A program made the position numbers and the translations under genes. This document shows, piece after piece, positions 40,201 to 52,984 of a DNA stretch of 64,000 bases (positions are counted from its first letter, which is position 1; the number at the start of each line of letters is the position of its first letter). The stretch comes from Struthidea cinerea (Eukaryota > Chordata > Aves > Passeriformes > Corcoracidae), in NCBI GenBank assembly GCA_013397865.1, contig VZTI01001986.1, positions 731,513-795,512 on the forward strand. The letters are read 5' to 3'. Below the pieces are notes generated by a model that was not told the origin of the DNA, did no database searches, and saw nothing but the letters and a program-made list of their open reading frames with translations.

Positions 40201-40485
40201 TTGTTGTCCTCTTAAAGGAGCAATGACTGGGTGAGGGTGAAACTGCCTTCCTGCCCAGCTGACAGAAGCTTTACAGCCGTTCTAATGCCTCTGTTTGCAC
40301 TGCTGCCCTTCCAGCTATCTGCTGTCTGCAGCCTGAAGGCTTCCCCAGCTCTGAGAGCACAAACCAGCACTGGAAACATGACCAGTGCCAGAGGAGCTCC
40401 AGTGGTGCCATCTGCTGAGGCCCCGGGCTCGCATCCTGAGCCATCACAGGTCCGAGGGAAGCACCTGGCTCTGGTGGCTCCTTAC
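37238..40485 (-). other. SEMA3D intron 5
   Basis: A 3.2 kb AT-rich intron. No mobile element or second gene was recognised. Frames at 37604-37867 and 38528-38812 lack protein-like features. Confidence 0.85.
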
Positions 40486-40579
40486 CTGCCATCACTGAAG
40501 CAAACGGCTGCTGGGGATCGAACGGGCACTTCAACCTGCCAGACTCCAGGTTCTGGGTATCCAAACGGAATACCATTTC
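40486..40579 (-). CDS. SEMA3D: SEMA3D coding exon 5
   Basis: This 94-base exon runs from phase 0 to phase 1. The acceptor is CTCAG and the donor is GTAAGG. It reads EMVFRLDTQNLESGRLKCPF followed by DPQQPFASVMA, and its last base G completes an Asp codon with exon 6. GRLKCPFDP with its conserved Cys is the class 3 signature at this point of blade 2. A longer frame on the opposite strand over the same bases (40231-40653) is an antisense shadow. Confidence 0.95.
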
Positions 40580-43500
40580 CTGAGAATAAACACAAATTCA
40601 TTATCCTGGTGTGGCTACAGAGAAAAACTCACTTAGACAGCCTGTTCTGCTAATGTACAAAGTAAAGATGTGTTAGATCGTGCAGCTGTCATCTCAGCAT
40701 TGATGTTTACAGTCTGTGTCTGTTTTATATCTGGATTTTTTCACTCAGTGTTTTACTGTATCCTGGTCACTCTATAGTGAAACACAAATCTTAAAAAAAT
40801 ACAATTATTTTCAGAAAAAAGGAGATGCATTGTTCATTTCTACTCCAATTAAAAGCTGGATTGTACTTAAAAGGCACTGGCTTCTACTTGGGAAAGTGCT
40901 GATAGACTGTGTTGCAACGGGAGACCCTGAAGGGATTCTGGCTGACTCGGAAATTTCTCCAGGGACTGCTGAATAATGTTCCCAGCAGACACAGTTCAGA
41001 CTCTTTTAAAATGAAAGCAGCATATGCTCTCTCTTATTATTTTTAACAAGGCTAATGATACAAGAGATATCAGAATAGATTCTTCTTTGTAGTTTCCAAA
41101 AACAGTGTGATTAATTCCTGGGACACATGACAAGAGCATAGAAGAAGATAAAGAAAATGAATTATTTAAAAATTATTCCCTATGTTTTCAGTGGGTAATC
41201 AACAAACTCGATTCCTGCAAGCATCCATTTGAAGCTTTATTATAGTTTTGAATTGCCAACAAGGGTTCTTTTACTTGCCCCTTTCAGTGGTTTCCTGAAA
41301 GCACACTTAACCTGAAATCCATAGTGAGTCCTGCTGAAGGCAAATTGATAGCTCAGAGGAGTAAAGTGAACTCTGCAGGTATAGAGACTTGATCTTCAGA
41401 ATTGTCCTGCCATTAAGAGAAGGGAGATTGCCTAGAGAATTGCTTTTAACATATTTTCCTTTAACATGCTTTCCTACCTACAGTGGTATTTAAAATCCCA
41501 CTAGTACTCAGAAATCCATTCAATGTGGATTTAATGTCTGTTGTAGACAATAAACTTTAGAAGCTAGTTTAAAAAAAAATCAAAGCACCTCCATGATTTA
41601 AACAATTAAAAATAGGTGAAGTGATTTTAATTATTTGTTTCCATACCTCCGACTTGCAAGAGGCCTGGAGACTACAAATGACAAGCAAGTATGTCCAAAG
41701 ATGGCCACATAGGATTAGACTTCACAACACATTAATTCAATTCATCCTTAATGCACATCAGATTATAAATGACCAAACCTTTCTATGTTATTGAGGTGCC
41801 TCCTAAATTCTCTAGGCTCAGAAGACAAAAGCCCAGGATATTGAATAATTAAGCTCCTTAAGAGAAAAGAAAAATCAATTCCAATCTATGAACATAAATT
41901 CAATTTCCTCCAGCACTCCTAGCTCATACAAAGCAGAATTTAATCAGCAAAACACTCGTTACCTTCCCAAACCTGTGGAATATCAAGCAAACCAAATTCT
42001 CAGGCTCCTACAGTGAGCAGCACAAGGACAAAACTAATCCCAAATTTTTTTTTTCTGACAATGCTACGCTGGTGTCCCATTGTCCTTAGTTCTAGGATGT
42101 GCAACCCTGAGCCGCTCAGGGAACCCTTGCCTTATCAGATGTGAAGAGGCTGTCTGCAAGCCCAGCAGTACTCAGGGGACCAAGGGAGAAATAGATCAAC
42201 ATCAAATATTTCAGACTTCACCCAGACAAACTAATGGACACTACCAAGCATTCACACAGAATTAACCTCCTGCTTTCACTTCGGGCAAAGCTTTCAAAGA
42301 AAAGAGCATCCCTTGGAGAGCTGTGGCTAACAGCACCAACCGGGCCAAGCCTCTCCTTCACCAGCCAAGAGAAGTTTTGGCAGCAACTCCAGCAATAACA
42401 AGACAAGGACTTTAATCCCCTTTAATTGTGTGATCCCGTTGGGGATTTGTACTGCTTCAAAAGCAGTGTCTGCTGTGGTTTTGAGTCACCTGATCCACAC
42501 TGTTTTCCTCTCTGTTTTCACATCACTGGCACTGGCCAGGAGAGCCCTGTGCAGATCCATGAGCAGCTCTCAAAGGTCAGCAGAGCACTGCCTGGTTTCA
42601 CAGCCTCTGTGAGGCTATCTCAGGGCCTGGCTCTCCCAAGCATCCCACAGCTTCCTGGAGAGGTTGCTAATTACCAGACATTCATTATCTGTTCTTATAA
42701 CCCCGAGATTTAAATTAAAAAAAAAAAAAAATAGAAAGTGGAGGGAGGGAGGAATGAAAAAATACTAAGAGAATGGATCTGCACTAAAAGTGCTTTGACT
42801 TATCCTGTAGGACTCCTGGCTTCAGTTCCTACAAGGAGACATTTTCAACTGCCTGTCAAATTCACATCACTGGGCCTATCCTCAGCACCCTCCTGCCTTG
42901 TCACATTTATCTGGAGAGGTGGTGGAAGGATGGCGGCTGAAGGGTGTTTGGGGCTCCAAGAAAGAAAGGAAAAATATGCCTGATGCCATTCAAGGCTGAT
43001 AACTCAGTAGAAAGCTGTAGAAGAGCTTCTCTGTCAGAAGAGGCAGGAGCAGTGCTGAACACTGTCCAACCTACCACTGCAGCTGAGCAACCAGGAGGAA
43101 TGTGGGAGAGGTAGAACTGGGAGACAGTCAGGGGATTAGGAAATACGATATCAGGATTCTTCTTCCATTTCCTTTCTAAGGTAATTGGTCCTGTCTAATT
43201 GAGACAGACCCCTTGTCTAGACTGGCTGCCGGACTGAACAGTCAGACCAAATCCATAATTTCATAAGGTCTGGTGAAAACAACCTTCACAAATGAAGTAG
43301 TTGAAATGAAGTAGGGCAATGGTAGAGTGAATAAGGAATCTTGCTAATGAGCCAGAGGTAAACCAGAGCCTTACTTATACTCTTGCTGAGAGCTGTTCTG
43401 TTCCATTCAGCTGTGTATTTGATCATTCAGCTAAGAAACCAGCATGATACAAGGGATCTAAAATTTCAGTTGCTTCAACTGGAATATTTAAAGTAGCAAA

Positions 43501-44959
43501 GCAAAGAAGTCTACAGAATTATTTCATTGTAAGCCAAATTATACAGGATATACCAGACAATACCAGGAGCATTAATGGTTTATTAGGGAAAGAACACCAC
43601 CATGTAGATTTCTCACAGCTTCAGTTTTCTGTTGCATAGGCAGCCCCTCTGGGTTGGTCATCCAACCCAAAGATTGTGGGATACATAATTATGGGTCTCA
43701 GTATGGGCAAGCTTAATCACTTTTCTTTTCCTCCATAATGATCTTCCCTTGATTCCATATATCAGTGATAGAACAAGGGGGAATGGTTTTTAATGAAATA
43801 TGGTAGGTTTAGATAAGATAGCAAGAAGAAAATTGCTTCCTTTGAAGGTGGTGAGGCCCCAGCACAGATTGCCCAAAGAAGCTGTGGATGCCCCATCCCT
43901 AGAAGTGTTCAAGGCCAGGCTGGATGGGGCTTTGAGCAACCTGGTCTAGTGGAATGCGTCCCTGCCCATGGCAGGGGGGTTGAAACTAGATAATCTTTAA
44001 GGGCCCTTTCAACCCAAACCATTCTATAATTCTATTATTCTGTTTCAGGTTATTGCATTTATTAACTTTAAACCTCATTTCCTATATTCTAGAATTTCAG
44101 CAAGCCCTGAAGAAAAGAGAAAGCTATTTCTATAGCAGCATAGGAAGCCTGCACCACAGGCAAGCAGCCAGACAGGTCACACACATCTCAACACTGTCTG
44201 AGAACAGTGCCAGTGGGATAAATATAGCCAAGGTGTGATACATATAGGAGTTAAAAAGAGACTTGTGTACTAAGTGGCTGCTTGACACAACACCAAAATT
44301 ATTCTGTTGTGGGGGTTAGTTCTCAAACATTTGCCACTTAGGATAGTGATTTCTTTGTCACCAGTAAATGAAGACCAATCAGCTGCTAACTTCAGCTCAG
44401 GAATATGCCACTAGTGATGGAAGACTACCAACACCTCCTTGGTGACCAGACTGCAACACACTGTAAAGTCCTGAGACACCGTCCCTGGACTCAGGCTCAG
44501 AGACCCTTTTCAAAGTGTTTAGTACTCTCATGCACAAGGCATAGGAAACCCTCTGTGGTATATGTACATTAAAAGATAGAACCACAAGTTTCATCTTGAA
44601 CTCTGAACGTATGTGCTCTGAATGTAAGGAAAGTATGTGCAGAGATGACTTACTAGAAAGGAAGACATCTGGGTTAGATGTTCTCTTCACTTAGTTAATC
44701 ACATGGAAGTGTCATTCTGAAGAACTTCGTGTATTAAGCCTGAGGAAAGTGCTTTGTTCAAAAGCGATATGCACATACCAAATGTGAGAACAAGAGTTCC
44801 CGTCTGACCCACAGAATCCACCATTTACCCTGTTATTTATGCAAGCTGCCGTCAGGTCATTTTTTACACACTCACATAGTATTTTCCAATCTGTGATGAA
44901 TGCTAAACAATATGAGGGCTATTCCTTGACATGTCAGACTAGTGAGAAAGTTAAATTAC
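40580..44959 (-). other. SEMA3D intron 4
   Basis: A 4.4 kb intron with one truncated CR1 fragment on the plus strand (43845-44042) and a poly-A run near 42717-42731. Nothing else was recognised. Confidence 0.85.
43845..44042 (+). mobile_element. CR1 LINE fragment, 5'-truncated, 3' end
   Basis: This copy reads GGTGGTGAGGCCCCAGCACA, then GGCCAGGCTGGATGGGGCTT and AACCCAAACCATTCTATAAT, and ends with ATTCTATT repeats. This is the standard CR1 3' terminus, about 200 bases long and non-coding. It lies in the opposite orientation to SEMA3D. Confidence 0.94.
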
Positions 44960-45079
44960 CTCTTTGTGAGTTCCAAGCTCAATGTATCCACAGAGAGGGT
45001 GAAACGCTCCTGTGCCACAGACATAAACATGGGTCCGGTTGTACGGCTGAAGAACTCGGATAAAATTGGCACATTCTGT
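44960..45079 (-). CDS. SEMA3D: SEMA3D coding exon 4
   Basis: This 120-base exon of 40 codons is phase 0 at both ends, with acceptor CAACAG and donor GTAATT. It encodes TECANFIRVLQP, then YNRTHVYVCGTGAFHPLCGY and IELGTHKE. The paired cysteines in VCGTGAFHPLC are the conserved disulphide of the sema domain. NRT is a predicted N-glycosylation sequon. The motif TECANFIRVL is found in nearly all class 3 semaphorins. The exon adds about residues 126-165. Confidence 0.96.
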
Positions 45080-46678
45080 CTGTTGGGAAAAGAAAGATAA
45101 AGGTTACTTTTCATGTTTATTCTTCTCTTTCACATTATACATTCCACTATGTTACAGCCATAGCACTGGTGTATTTAAACTCAAAACTACTGTAGCAGAA
45201 ACTGTTTACAAGTAGTTCAAACCTGCTAGGACTACAATTTGACAGTGGCTATCTACCAGGCAGTTCATCAATCAGACTTGCAAACCTAATTCTGCTGTAT
45301 GCTTACAGCCATGAGAAGCTGTGTGCTCACAGCACAGTTTGGAGGGTATCTGTTCAGCCTGTGTTGTAGCAAACACCACCTGTCAACAATTGGGCAGAGG
45401 TCGCAGAGCCACTGGGTTTGTTTGGCTACCAATCCTCCTGCCTTTGCTCCCAGCTCAGGGTGCTGCACAGGCTTTAACACCAAAGATCACATGATTAAAA
45501 TAACTGTGGTGGGCTGAAAGGCTTCAACACACTTCCAGGGGTATGCTTTGTCTCTGCACCAACCACATCTTACTGGTGACTTTTATTTGGTCATTTCTGA
45601 GTCCAATGGGATGTCCTGGCTCTGGCTGGGCTGGGTCTATGTTGGTAAGCAGCACAGGCATGCTTGCAAGGATGGTGCAAGGGCTGGGGGAAAAGGCTTG
45701 ATGTAGCCTTCCCCAAAATGAAATTAATACAAAAACACATAACAAATACTTCAGAGGGAACACACAGGATCTGTTCATACATTCAAGCCATCACCCTGCA
45801 CCTAAGTGAGAGTCTAAAACAAATATTCCCCTCTCAGGACCCTCTCCTTTTTCTCTTATCGTAGAAATAGATCAGCACAAATCTTCCATATACACTAGTA
45901 TCAGAATATTCCCAATGCTCAGCAAAGGTGTTGTTTAGGTTCTGACTGCTGTAAAGGTAAGGGTAGCAACAAGTTAGAATAAAAAGCTGAAATTCTTCAG
46001 GCAGAGAGCTGAGAGAGTTTTGAGCTGGAATATACCTTGGTAACTGACATGCTGGATAGAAATGAGGAGATTTTTTTAGAGAGAAAAGGAAGAAATTTTA
46101 TTTTACAGCCAGGAAATGTTTACATTTTTAGTGGACTCTAGACACATGATGTAATCTGTGCTGCACAAAACATATAAAAGCTGTATTGTATACACATATG
46201 TACCTTAAATATACTTCCTAAAGAAGATTTGTGGTTTCTGGGAAAAGCCATTGAGTCTGAGATTTTCTTTTAACCCTAACTGCAGCTGTCTGCAAATTAA
46301 GTTGATTTGTGTATTGCTCCACTACTGTTTCTTTAATGAATTATAATGAAGTTACATTCAGGATATACCCAAGAAAAAAAGAAGCATTTTAATGTGAGAA
46401 AAGAGGATTTCAGGGAAGTATTGCCTGGTATCCATTTTTGAGGAAAGTCCATTCATCTCAACCTAGCATAACTGCTGCCTGCAATACTGAATTTTTTAAA
46501 GTATTAATAGTTTATAAACAATAGAAATGTAACTGTTTTTTAATTAAGAAAAAAACACTTAGGACATTAGTTCAGAAGAAGTGTAACAAGAGCTTACTAA
46601 AGCATTTTTTGCATTTAGTAAAAAATACACTGATATTCATAATTCTCAGCAATAATAATAAACATACATCATACTTAC
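45080..46678 (-). other. SEMA3D intron 3
   Basis: A 1.6 kb intron with no recognisable element. Confidence 0.85.
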
Positions 46679-46741
46679 ATGGGCATCTTTCCCAGCTAAT
46701 TTGCATAATTCTACCTTTTCTTTTGCTGCAGGCCAGTAAAT
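46679..46741 (-). CDS. SEMA3D: SEMA3D coding exon 3
   Basis: This 63-base exon of 21 codons has both borders in phase 0, with acceptor TTACAG and donor GTAAGT. It encodes IYWPAAKEKVELCKLAGKDA followed by His. The Trp-Pro pair and the Cys of ELCKLAGK are standard sema-domain positions, and 63 bases is a size I recall for this exon in class 3 genes. The final codon, CAT, lies directly on the donor site. The human protein has Asn there (KDANTEC), as far as I recall. Confidence 0.95.
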
Positions 46742-48514
46742 CTGTAACATAGTTAAAATAAGACAAAGATTATGAAGATTATAAACTGTCCTGTGACTGT
46801 AGATTAATTATTCCACGAATAAACAGTTAAAACAGATTTATACATGTTGAAAGACCTTGCATGTAAATTGAAATGAACATGACTTCAAATACAAGATTCC
46901 ATTACAAAAAGTTAAGAGGCTTTAAATCAACTCCACTGATCCTTGTTTATTTCTTCATTGGCTACATGTACTTTTAAAAAGCCTTCAGTTAATCTGGCCA
47001 GGGCACCCTGTCACCACTACGTGTTTCTCTCAAAGTTATGATGAGCCAAATCATCTGGAAACTAAACTGATTGCAAAGCCAGGCAAATTACATTTGCGAA
47101 GAATTTGGTCCAGCGGACTTGGCATAACTGTTATAAAAAAACACTTAGCTCTTTCTGCCAATTTTCAAATGAAAAGAATTAGGTTCAAAAAACTAAGGAT
47201 AGCTTAAGGGAAATTTGGAGAACAAAAAGTACATTTGACAGGAATCAACAGTGCATGATTTAAAAACGTCACCCATCAATACTAACTGAGTTTACTGAGA
47301 AAATGACACAGAAGTTTAGAGCAGAATTGTGGACCTTAGATAATTGCCAGTATATATTGATACTGTTTCTCTTTCTTTTTTAATCTGCCCTGAAGAATTC
47401 TATAAAATAGGTTGTGATGTAGATGAATCCAGATGACAAAATAGTATCAGTTACTGTAATCCAAATTATGTTCGTGAAGACATGTCAATGAACAACAGTT
47501 CAGGTTCTGCCTCATTGATTTCAATTAAGCAGTCAAAACTGGATATGATTGAGTACGTCTGATTCTATTAAATTAAAATAGAAGCTAAATACAGATTCTA
47601 GAATTACCGTGTTAAATACGGGTATTTTGTACTTCTAATTTTGAAAAGAAAAACCAACTGTTATTTCTCATGACTAGTAATAAAAACACCACAAATCACA
47701 CTAATTTTTAAGCAAATATTGATTAGTAAATTGCCTCAAGTCCCAGGCACCAGTCAGCAGGTCATTAGTAGTCACAAATGCTTTAGAGTAGTCTCCAATC
47801 ATGCTTTACAAAATCTTAAATAGCAAATGTATAGGAATGAAGAATTATTATAATATGCATTAGAAATAAAAACATCATCAAGGAAGGATGCACAACTCAA
47901 TGGCATGCAAGAGGAATTGACTGCTGTCATATTCCCCTTCATCCAGCTGTTGGCACCTTGTAGGATGTGGCTTGACAGACATAGGCTCAGTCCCACATGG
48001 GTAAGGAAAGCAAAAAGCAAGTGGCCTCTCTCAAGTACCTTTATCATTTTCCAAAACCTACAGTCACTGTTTCTCTCAATCTAGAAACAGTCTGGATTTT
48101 ACTTCTTTCTCTTTCCTTCCCAGTGAAAATGGATGTATTGGATTCCTGCAAGGAAAATTAATTTCCTCTCAAGTGAACTCGGCTACCTTTCTGATAAAAA
48201 CCTCTTAGTAGAGATAATGTAGTTTAAGTTACTTAAACCTTAACCCTCTGCAACAATATTTACATGGAGTCAGAGATAAGACAGTGTAACAGCATTGCAG
48301 CACTGGAGCACAAATTTGCTTTCCCAGAGCATTTTTTCGGAAAGATCTGGTCAAAGCACCCAGATATGAAAATGCAATCTGAAATCAGCCACGCCAGGGG
48401 TGTGTGGATGGCACAGAGCACAGTGCCAGGAAGCACAGAGGAAAGTACTGGGAACATCATGAAGGGCTGAAGGTAGGTCCAGTCTGGTCTCCACTGCAAC
48501 ACAGGTAAGTTTAA

Positions 48515-48562
48515 GAAGAAAAGCTGATGAAAAGCTACCAGTGAAGAAAAGCTGATGAAAAG
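48515..48562 (+). repeat. Two-copy tandem duplication, 28-base period
   Basis: The 20-base segment GAAGAAAAGCTGATGAAAAG at 48515-48534 is repeated exactly at 48543-48562, separated by CTACCAGT. It is a recent small duplication in intron 2. Confidence 0.95.
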
Positions 48563-50384
48563 GAACAGATAGAGGAATGTAAGATCATGGATCTCCAAAC
48601 ACATTTGGTGATGGAGATTTGTCTGAGCTGAGACCTGATCCTCAGTTTTCTTGAACACAAACTTTATGCCCAATTCTGCCCAAGATCCCTGAATTAGTTA
48701 CAGGAAAGCCTAGAGGGCTTCAAGGGGTTTGGGAGATTTTTGGCCAAAGTTTAGTTATCCAGTGAGGTAGACAAAATGTCCCTTTATAGGCTTTTGAAAA
48801 TGCCCAGCTGTCCTTGCCAACAACACAGAAGAACTGGAGGAGTTAAAAACAGAGACATCTGCTTCAAGGCTTCAGAAGTGTTAATGGACTTGACTTACCC
48901 TCAATTTTTCTACAGATTCCTTCATGGGAATCAGTGTTTGTCCTGCAAGGCTGAAATACACACATCCCCCCTTCTATGATAATTGACCACAGACAATAAT
49001 CATTAAAAAAATCAATTGTTTTACTCTCTAGTTACTCAACAGCCTCAGTATTTAGCATTATATAAGGCCACATTAGACAATGATAAGTGAAGCTAAGTGA
49101 TCCAACTTGAAAATCAATCTGCAATTATATATAGGGGAGTAAAAGTGATATTTATTTGCTTTTCATATGAGAAATGAGAGGTTCCCAGAAACTGTCAGTT
49201 CTAAATTGTAATAGATCAAGAAAACTGCATAATTTGATCAGCTGCATCATGAAAATTGCATAAAATAATGAGTTGATGTGCTGAGCAAAAAAGCATGAAC
49301 TTCATTTTTTATTACAGGACATGCTGTGTAACAGTGCCACAGGTCTGGTTCCCTCAAACACTGACACAAGTAATGTTATACATCTGTATTGACTTTTCTG
49401 TAGGGGGCGAAATTAAATTTTACTATTATACTTTATTCCGATGAGTTACTTAATAGTTTCACAATATGCCAAAAAAGTAAGACTGGATGCTCCTGTAGTT
49501 TCTTTTAGATTTAAAAACACTGAGCTTGTAAATGGTTTGAATCTTTGAAATTGGTCCTTTTTTTCCTCTTTTCTTTTCTATTTATACGCTTTATTTACAA
49601 TGGTAACATCTTATTAACAAATTCTCTTTTATTCCCAAACTCCTCAATAAGTAAAAACCTCAAGGAATGGAAAAAAAAACCCAGATAACCAGGCCCTATA
49701 TATTAAAGTTGACAACAACATTGACTTGTAAAGTTATAATCATTTTGTGTTCCAATCAGTACAAATTACATATATAATATATTTAGTAGTTGTATCTGTA
49801 TCTGAAATGTCTGGAGAAATCTTAGAATAGCTAAGTGGAGTTACTGAATTTAAGGCAAGAATGCAAACAGTTGGAACATGTGAACTATATACTTAAATAG
49901 GATTCTTTCCTTTTCTTAATCTTCAGTTTATTTTCCTTTTAAAATAACCATATCAAAATTCCAAAGGTCAGCTACTGTCATGATTTCCAGATTTTATCTT
50001 CTATTGCCCAATTAAAAAAAAAAAAAGCAACCTTACCATTACTTTTAAATCATTCTTCAAATATTTTCTTAAATTTAGCAATGGGAAAGAAATTAAATTC
50101 TCCTAGTAAATGAAAGTTAATAAGCTCTTTTCTATCAGAGAGAAAGAAAACCTCCCAGGAGTACAAAATTAAGCAGTACATAAGTGTAGGACAGATAAGG
50201 TATCACTTTAAAGGGTTGCTGGAAATTGATTTCTGATTAAAACAAAACATTTAAAACCACAAAGGTCTTTTCCAGATCAGGAGCAGTGAATTTCTAAAAG
50301 TAACATTTTCCCTTCCTCTAAATAAGCATTTTTACTATAAGAAAGGAATGAAAAGGGAAGTAATTTTTTTTTAAGAAATACATT

Positions 50385-50475
50385 ATTTATATATATATAT
50401 AAATTGACATGTGGATGCTATATATATATGTGTGTGTCTATATATAAATAAATATATAAATACATATAAAAATAA
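50385..50475. repeat. TA-rich microsatellite cluster
   Basis: Interrupted TA and TG dinucleotide runs, such as TATATATATATA at about 50391 and a TATATATATGTGTGTG block at about 50420, followed by (TAAA)/(ATAT)-like repeats. The tract is capable of hairpin formation. Confidence 0.85.
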
Positions 50476-52840
50476 TATCTGGATCCACCATTAAGAGCCA
50501 AATTTCAGCTGCCATCTGTCATGAATTAATAATACTGGTATTTTACTCATTTTTGTTTATCTAGCTTTCTCTATCAGATCTTGTTCCTAGGCTAACACTT
50601 AAGACTATAAATCTTTAGGAGAAGGGATGCTCAAAAATAAAACAGGGAAATCTGATTACAAAAAAAATGTGTGAAAGTACAGCTTTTTCAAGAATCACTT
50701 CTAATTAGGCTACTAAATCTAGGATGGTGCAGGACTTTACAAAATGAGTGGAAAATGCTATATATTGTCACAATACAAAAGAGGAAGATCACAAGCTAGC
50801 TAAACAATTTAAAAGCCCACTGGTCTTATTTCATCTGTTTGTAAGGTTTCAGAACAAGTTTTTAGTTAGGGAAGAAATAATACAAGTTTCCAATGAAAAT
50901 GGAGTGTGGTAGAGAAAACAATATAACTTGGTAAACAGCCATTATCCTACTCTAATATTGTACTTTTCTTTAATAACCTAGCTGAATTACATCAAGGTGG
51001 TAGAGCTGCTCTTCGCCAGGGCTCCATTTAAGTATTTACTAAATTGTCACATGGAAACTGATTAGCTCGGCTGCCAAGTACAGGCATTAGTACAAGAAAA
51101 AAAAATGGTCTGATAAGTAAAGAACTTGAGGTAGAAAGTTACTCATGAAGTTCCTCAAGAAACAGTGTCACAGCTCATCCTATTTCATATACCCTTCAGC
51201 AGCCCTGGTAAAAACCCAGAACTCTCCAACAACCCCAGAAGATGACACGAAGTTGGGAAGCATCACTAAAACAAATGAAGTTAAATTATGCAGGAATAAT
51301 CAAAGGGCTCTGAAGACCAGAATTAGAAACAGCCAGAAGAAACGCGTATAAACTGATAATAAATAAATATAAATAATAGATTGTAGATTTTATCAAAAAT
51401 TAAATCTGAAACATCAGAGTAACAAGGATCTGTTCCACAGCAACAACATTCCTAAAGAAGTTGCATGAAGTATCCCAAAGGGCCACTTACAACAGCTTTG
51501 GACTGGGCTATGAAAGGAATAACTGCTCCATGAGGTAGCTGCTGCTGATAGCAGGGACTGAGACCAATTGACCAGCGTGACTCCTTCCAGTTTCAGGTCC
51601 CCAAGACAGCCACGCTCATGCCAGCAGCCAGCACTTGAGTGTGCCATTGAGGCTGTCGGCTTTCAGCAGCCCTGGGGCTTTCACTGGAGCCTCTCCCATG
51701 CCTGATGCTGTTCACGTGCTTCAGCACTTCTCTATCAGTGCAGCCTCTGGGACAGGACACCCCAAAGTGCTTTGTTAGTGGTGCATGGAGCACCAGCAGG
51801 GTGTGTCCCTACCAGGAGTGAAGGACATCAGCTGATCAGCCTGTCTCAAAACACTCACACACTGAAATTTGGGGCCTGTGAAGAAAGGGATTGCTCCCTT
51901 CCTATTTAAAAGGAGTAAGAGGTGCTAGAAGCACTTAGATGAAAATACACAGATTTTAAACAGCTGCTTGATGCAGCAAGAGAAGTCCAGCTTTCTTCCC
52001 TTGTTTTATTCTGTGGACTAGATATTCATCATATTGATGCTTGAGGGAAGGTATGCAATAAAACTACATCTTTCTGGGCATCAAAATGTCTTATTAAGGC
52101 TTTGTGAAGCATGTACACTGTAATTCAGACGCTTAGGCTCATTGGTATGGGTAAATTCCCCATTATGACAGTCCCAACTGCAGTTTCCAAAGAACAAAGC
52201 CAGATTGAGTTGTAAACCCTTTGTCACATTGGCATATGCAATATACTCCCCCTCAGAAACTCTTCTCCATGAAAAACTACCCCCCTGTGTGAAAAAAGAA
52301 AGGATTCATGACTTAGCTCAATGGGACCATAAAACGAGTACAGTAAAGAGGGCAATGTGATCCAAACAGACTGAAGTAAACCAGGAGACAGTCTAATCCT
52401 AGTTTTGTTATTGCCTTACTGTATGTGACAGTCAGGTCTCAATTCTCCCACCAGTAAAATGACAATAATGTTACTTTCTTATTTTTATTTTTTTTCTTGA
52501 TTTTCTGAAGAACTTTGTAATTCATAGCTCAAAAATTAAAAGCAAAGAAAAACAGTAAAATCAAGGAGCACTGAGCAAACATACGACAGTGATCCAATAA
52601 GAATGTTACCCTGATGCATAAGACAGTATCATGAATGCCATGCCCCAATGCCATAAGAGTGGGTGTTCATGGATTGCATCTTGAGAACTAGGACATTTGT
52701 CACTGCTGTATACTGACCCCAGCTCACTTCACTGAAAATTACTGCAAGCACTAAAAATTTACTGAATTTCCCAGAAAACACTGGAAAGAATTTAATGCAT
52801 TCTCAGTATTATTTTGTGGAAAACAAAGAGTGTTACAATT

Positions 52841-52984
52841 ATCACAGAATCACAGAATATTCTGAGTTGGAAGGGACTCACATGGATCATCAAGTCCAAC
52901 TCTTAAATGAATGGCCTGTACAGGGACTGAACCCATGACCTTGACATTATTAGCACCATACTCTAAACAACTGTGCTAATTAAG
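52841..52984 (-). mobile_element. tRNA-Ile-derived SINE with CR1-like 3' tail
   Basis: The minus strand begins at about 52984 with a tRNA-Ile-like head. Its box A reads TTAGCACAGTTG, its anticodon region reads GGTGCTAATAA (AAT anticodon kept), and its box B reads GGTCATGGGTTCAGTCC. It continues through a junction near 52900 into a CR1-like 3' end (GATCC..GAGTCCCTTCCAACTC) and the tail repeats ATTCTGTGATTCTGTGAT. This head-and-tail structure matches what is known of TguSINE1 in zebra finch, which uses CR1 machinery in trans. It is not a functional tRNA gene: several stem bases are changed. Confidence 0.85.

Noticed and set aside
40231..40653. 140-codon plus-strand frame over coding exon 5
   Set aside because: Antisense shadow of the conserved SEMA3D exon on the minus strand.
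52906..52984. Possible tRNA-Ile gene
   Set aside because: The tRNA-like part has damaged stems and is fused to a CR1 tail, so it is the head of a SINE and not a tRNA gene.
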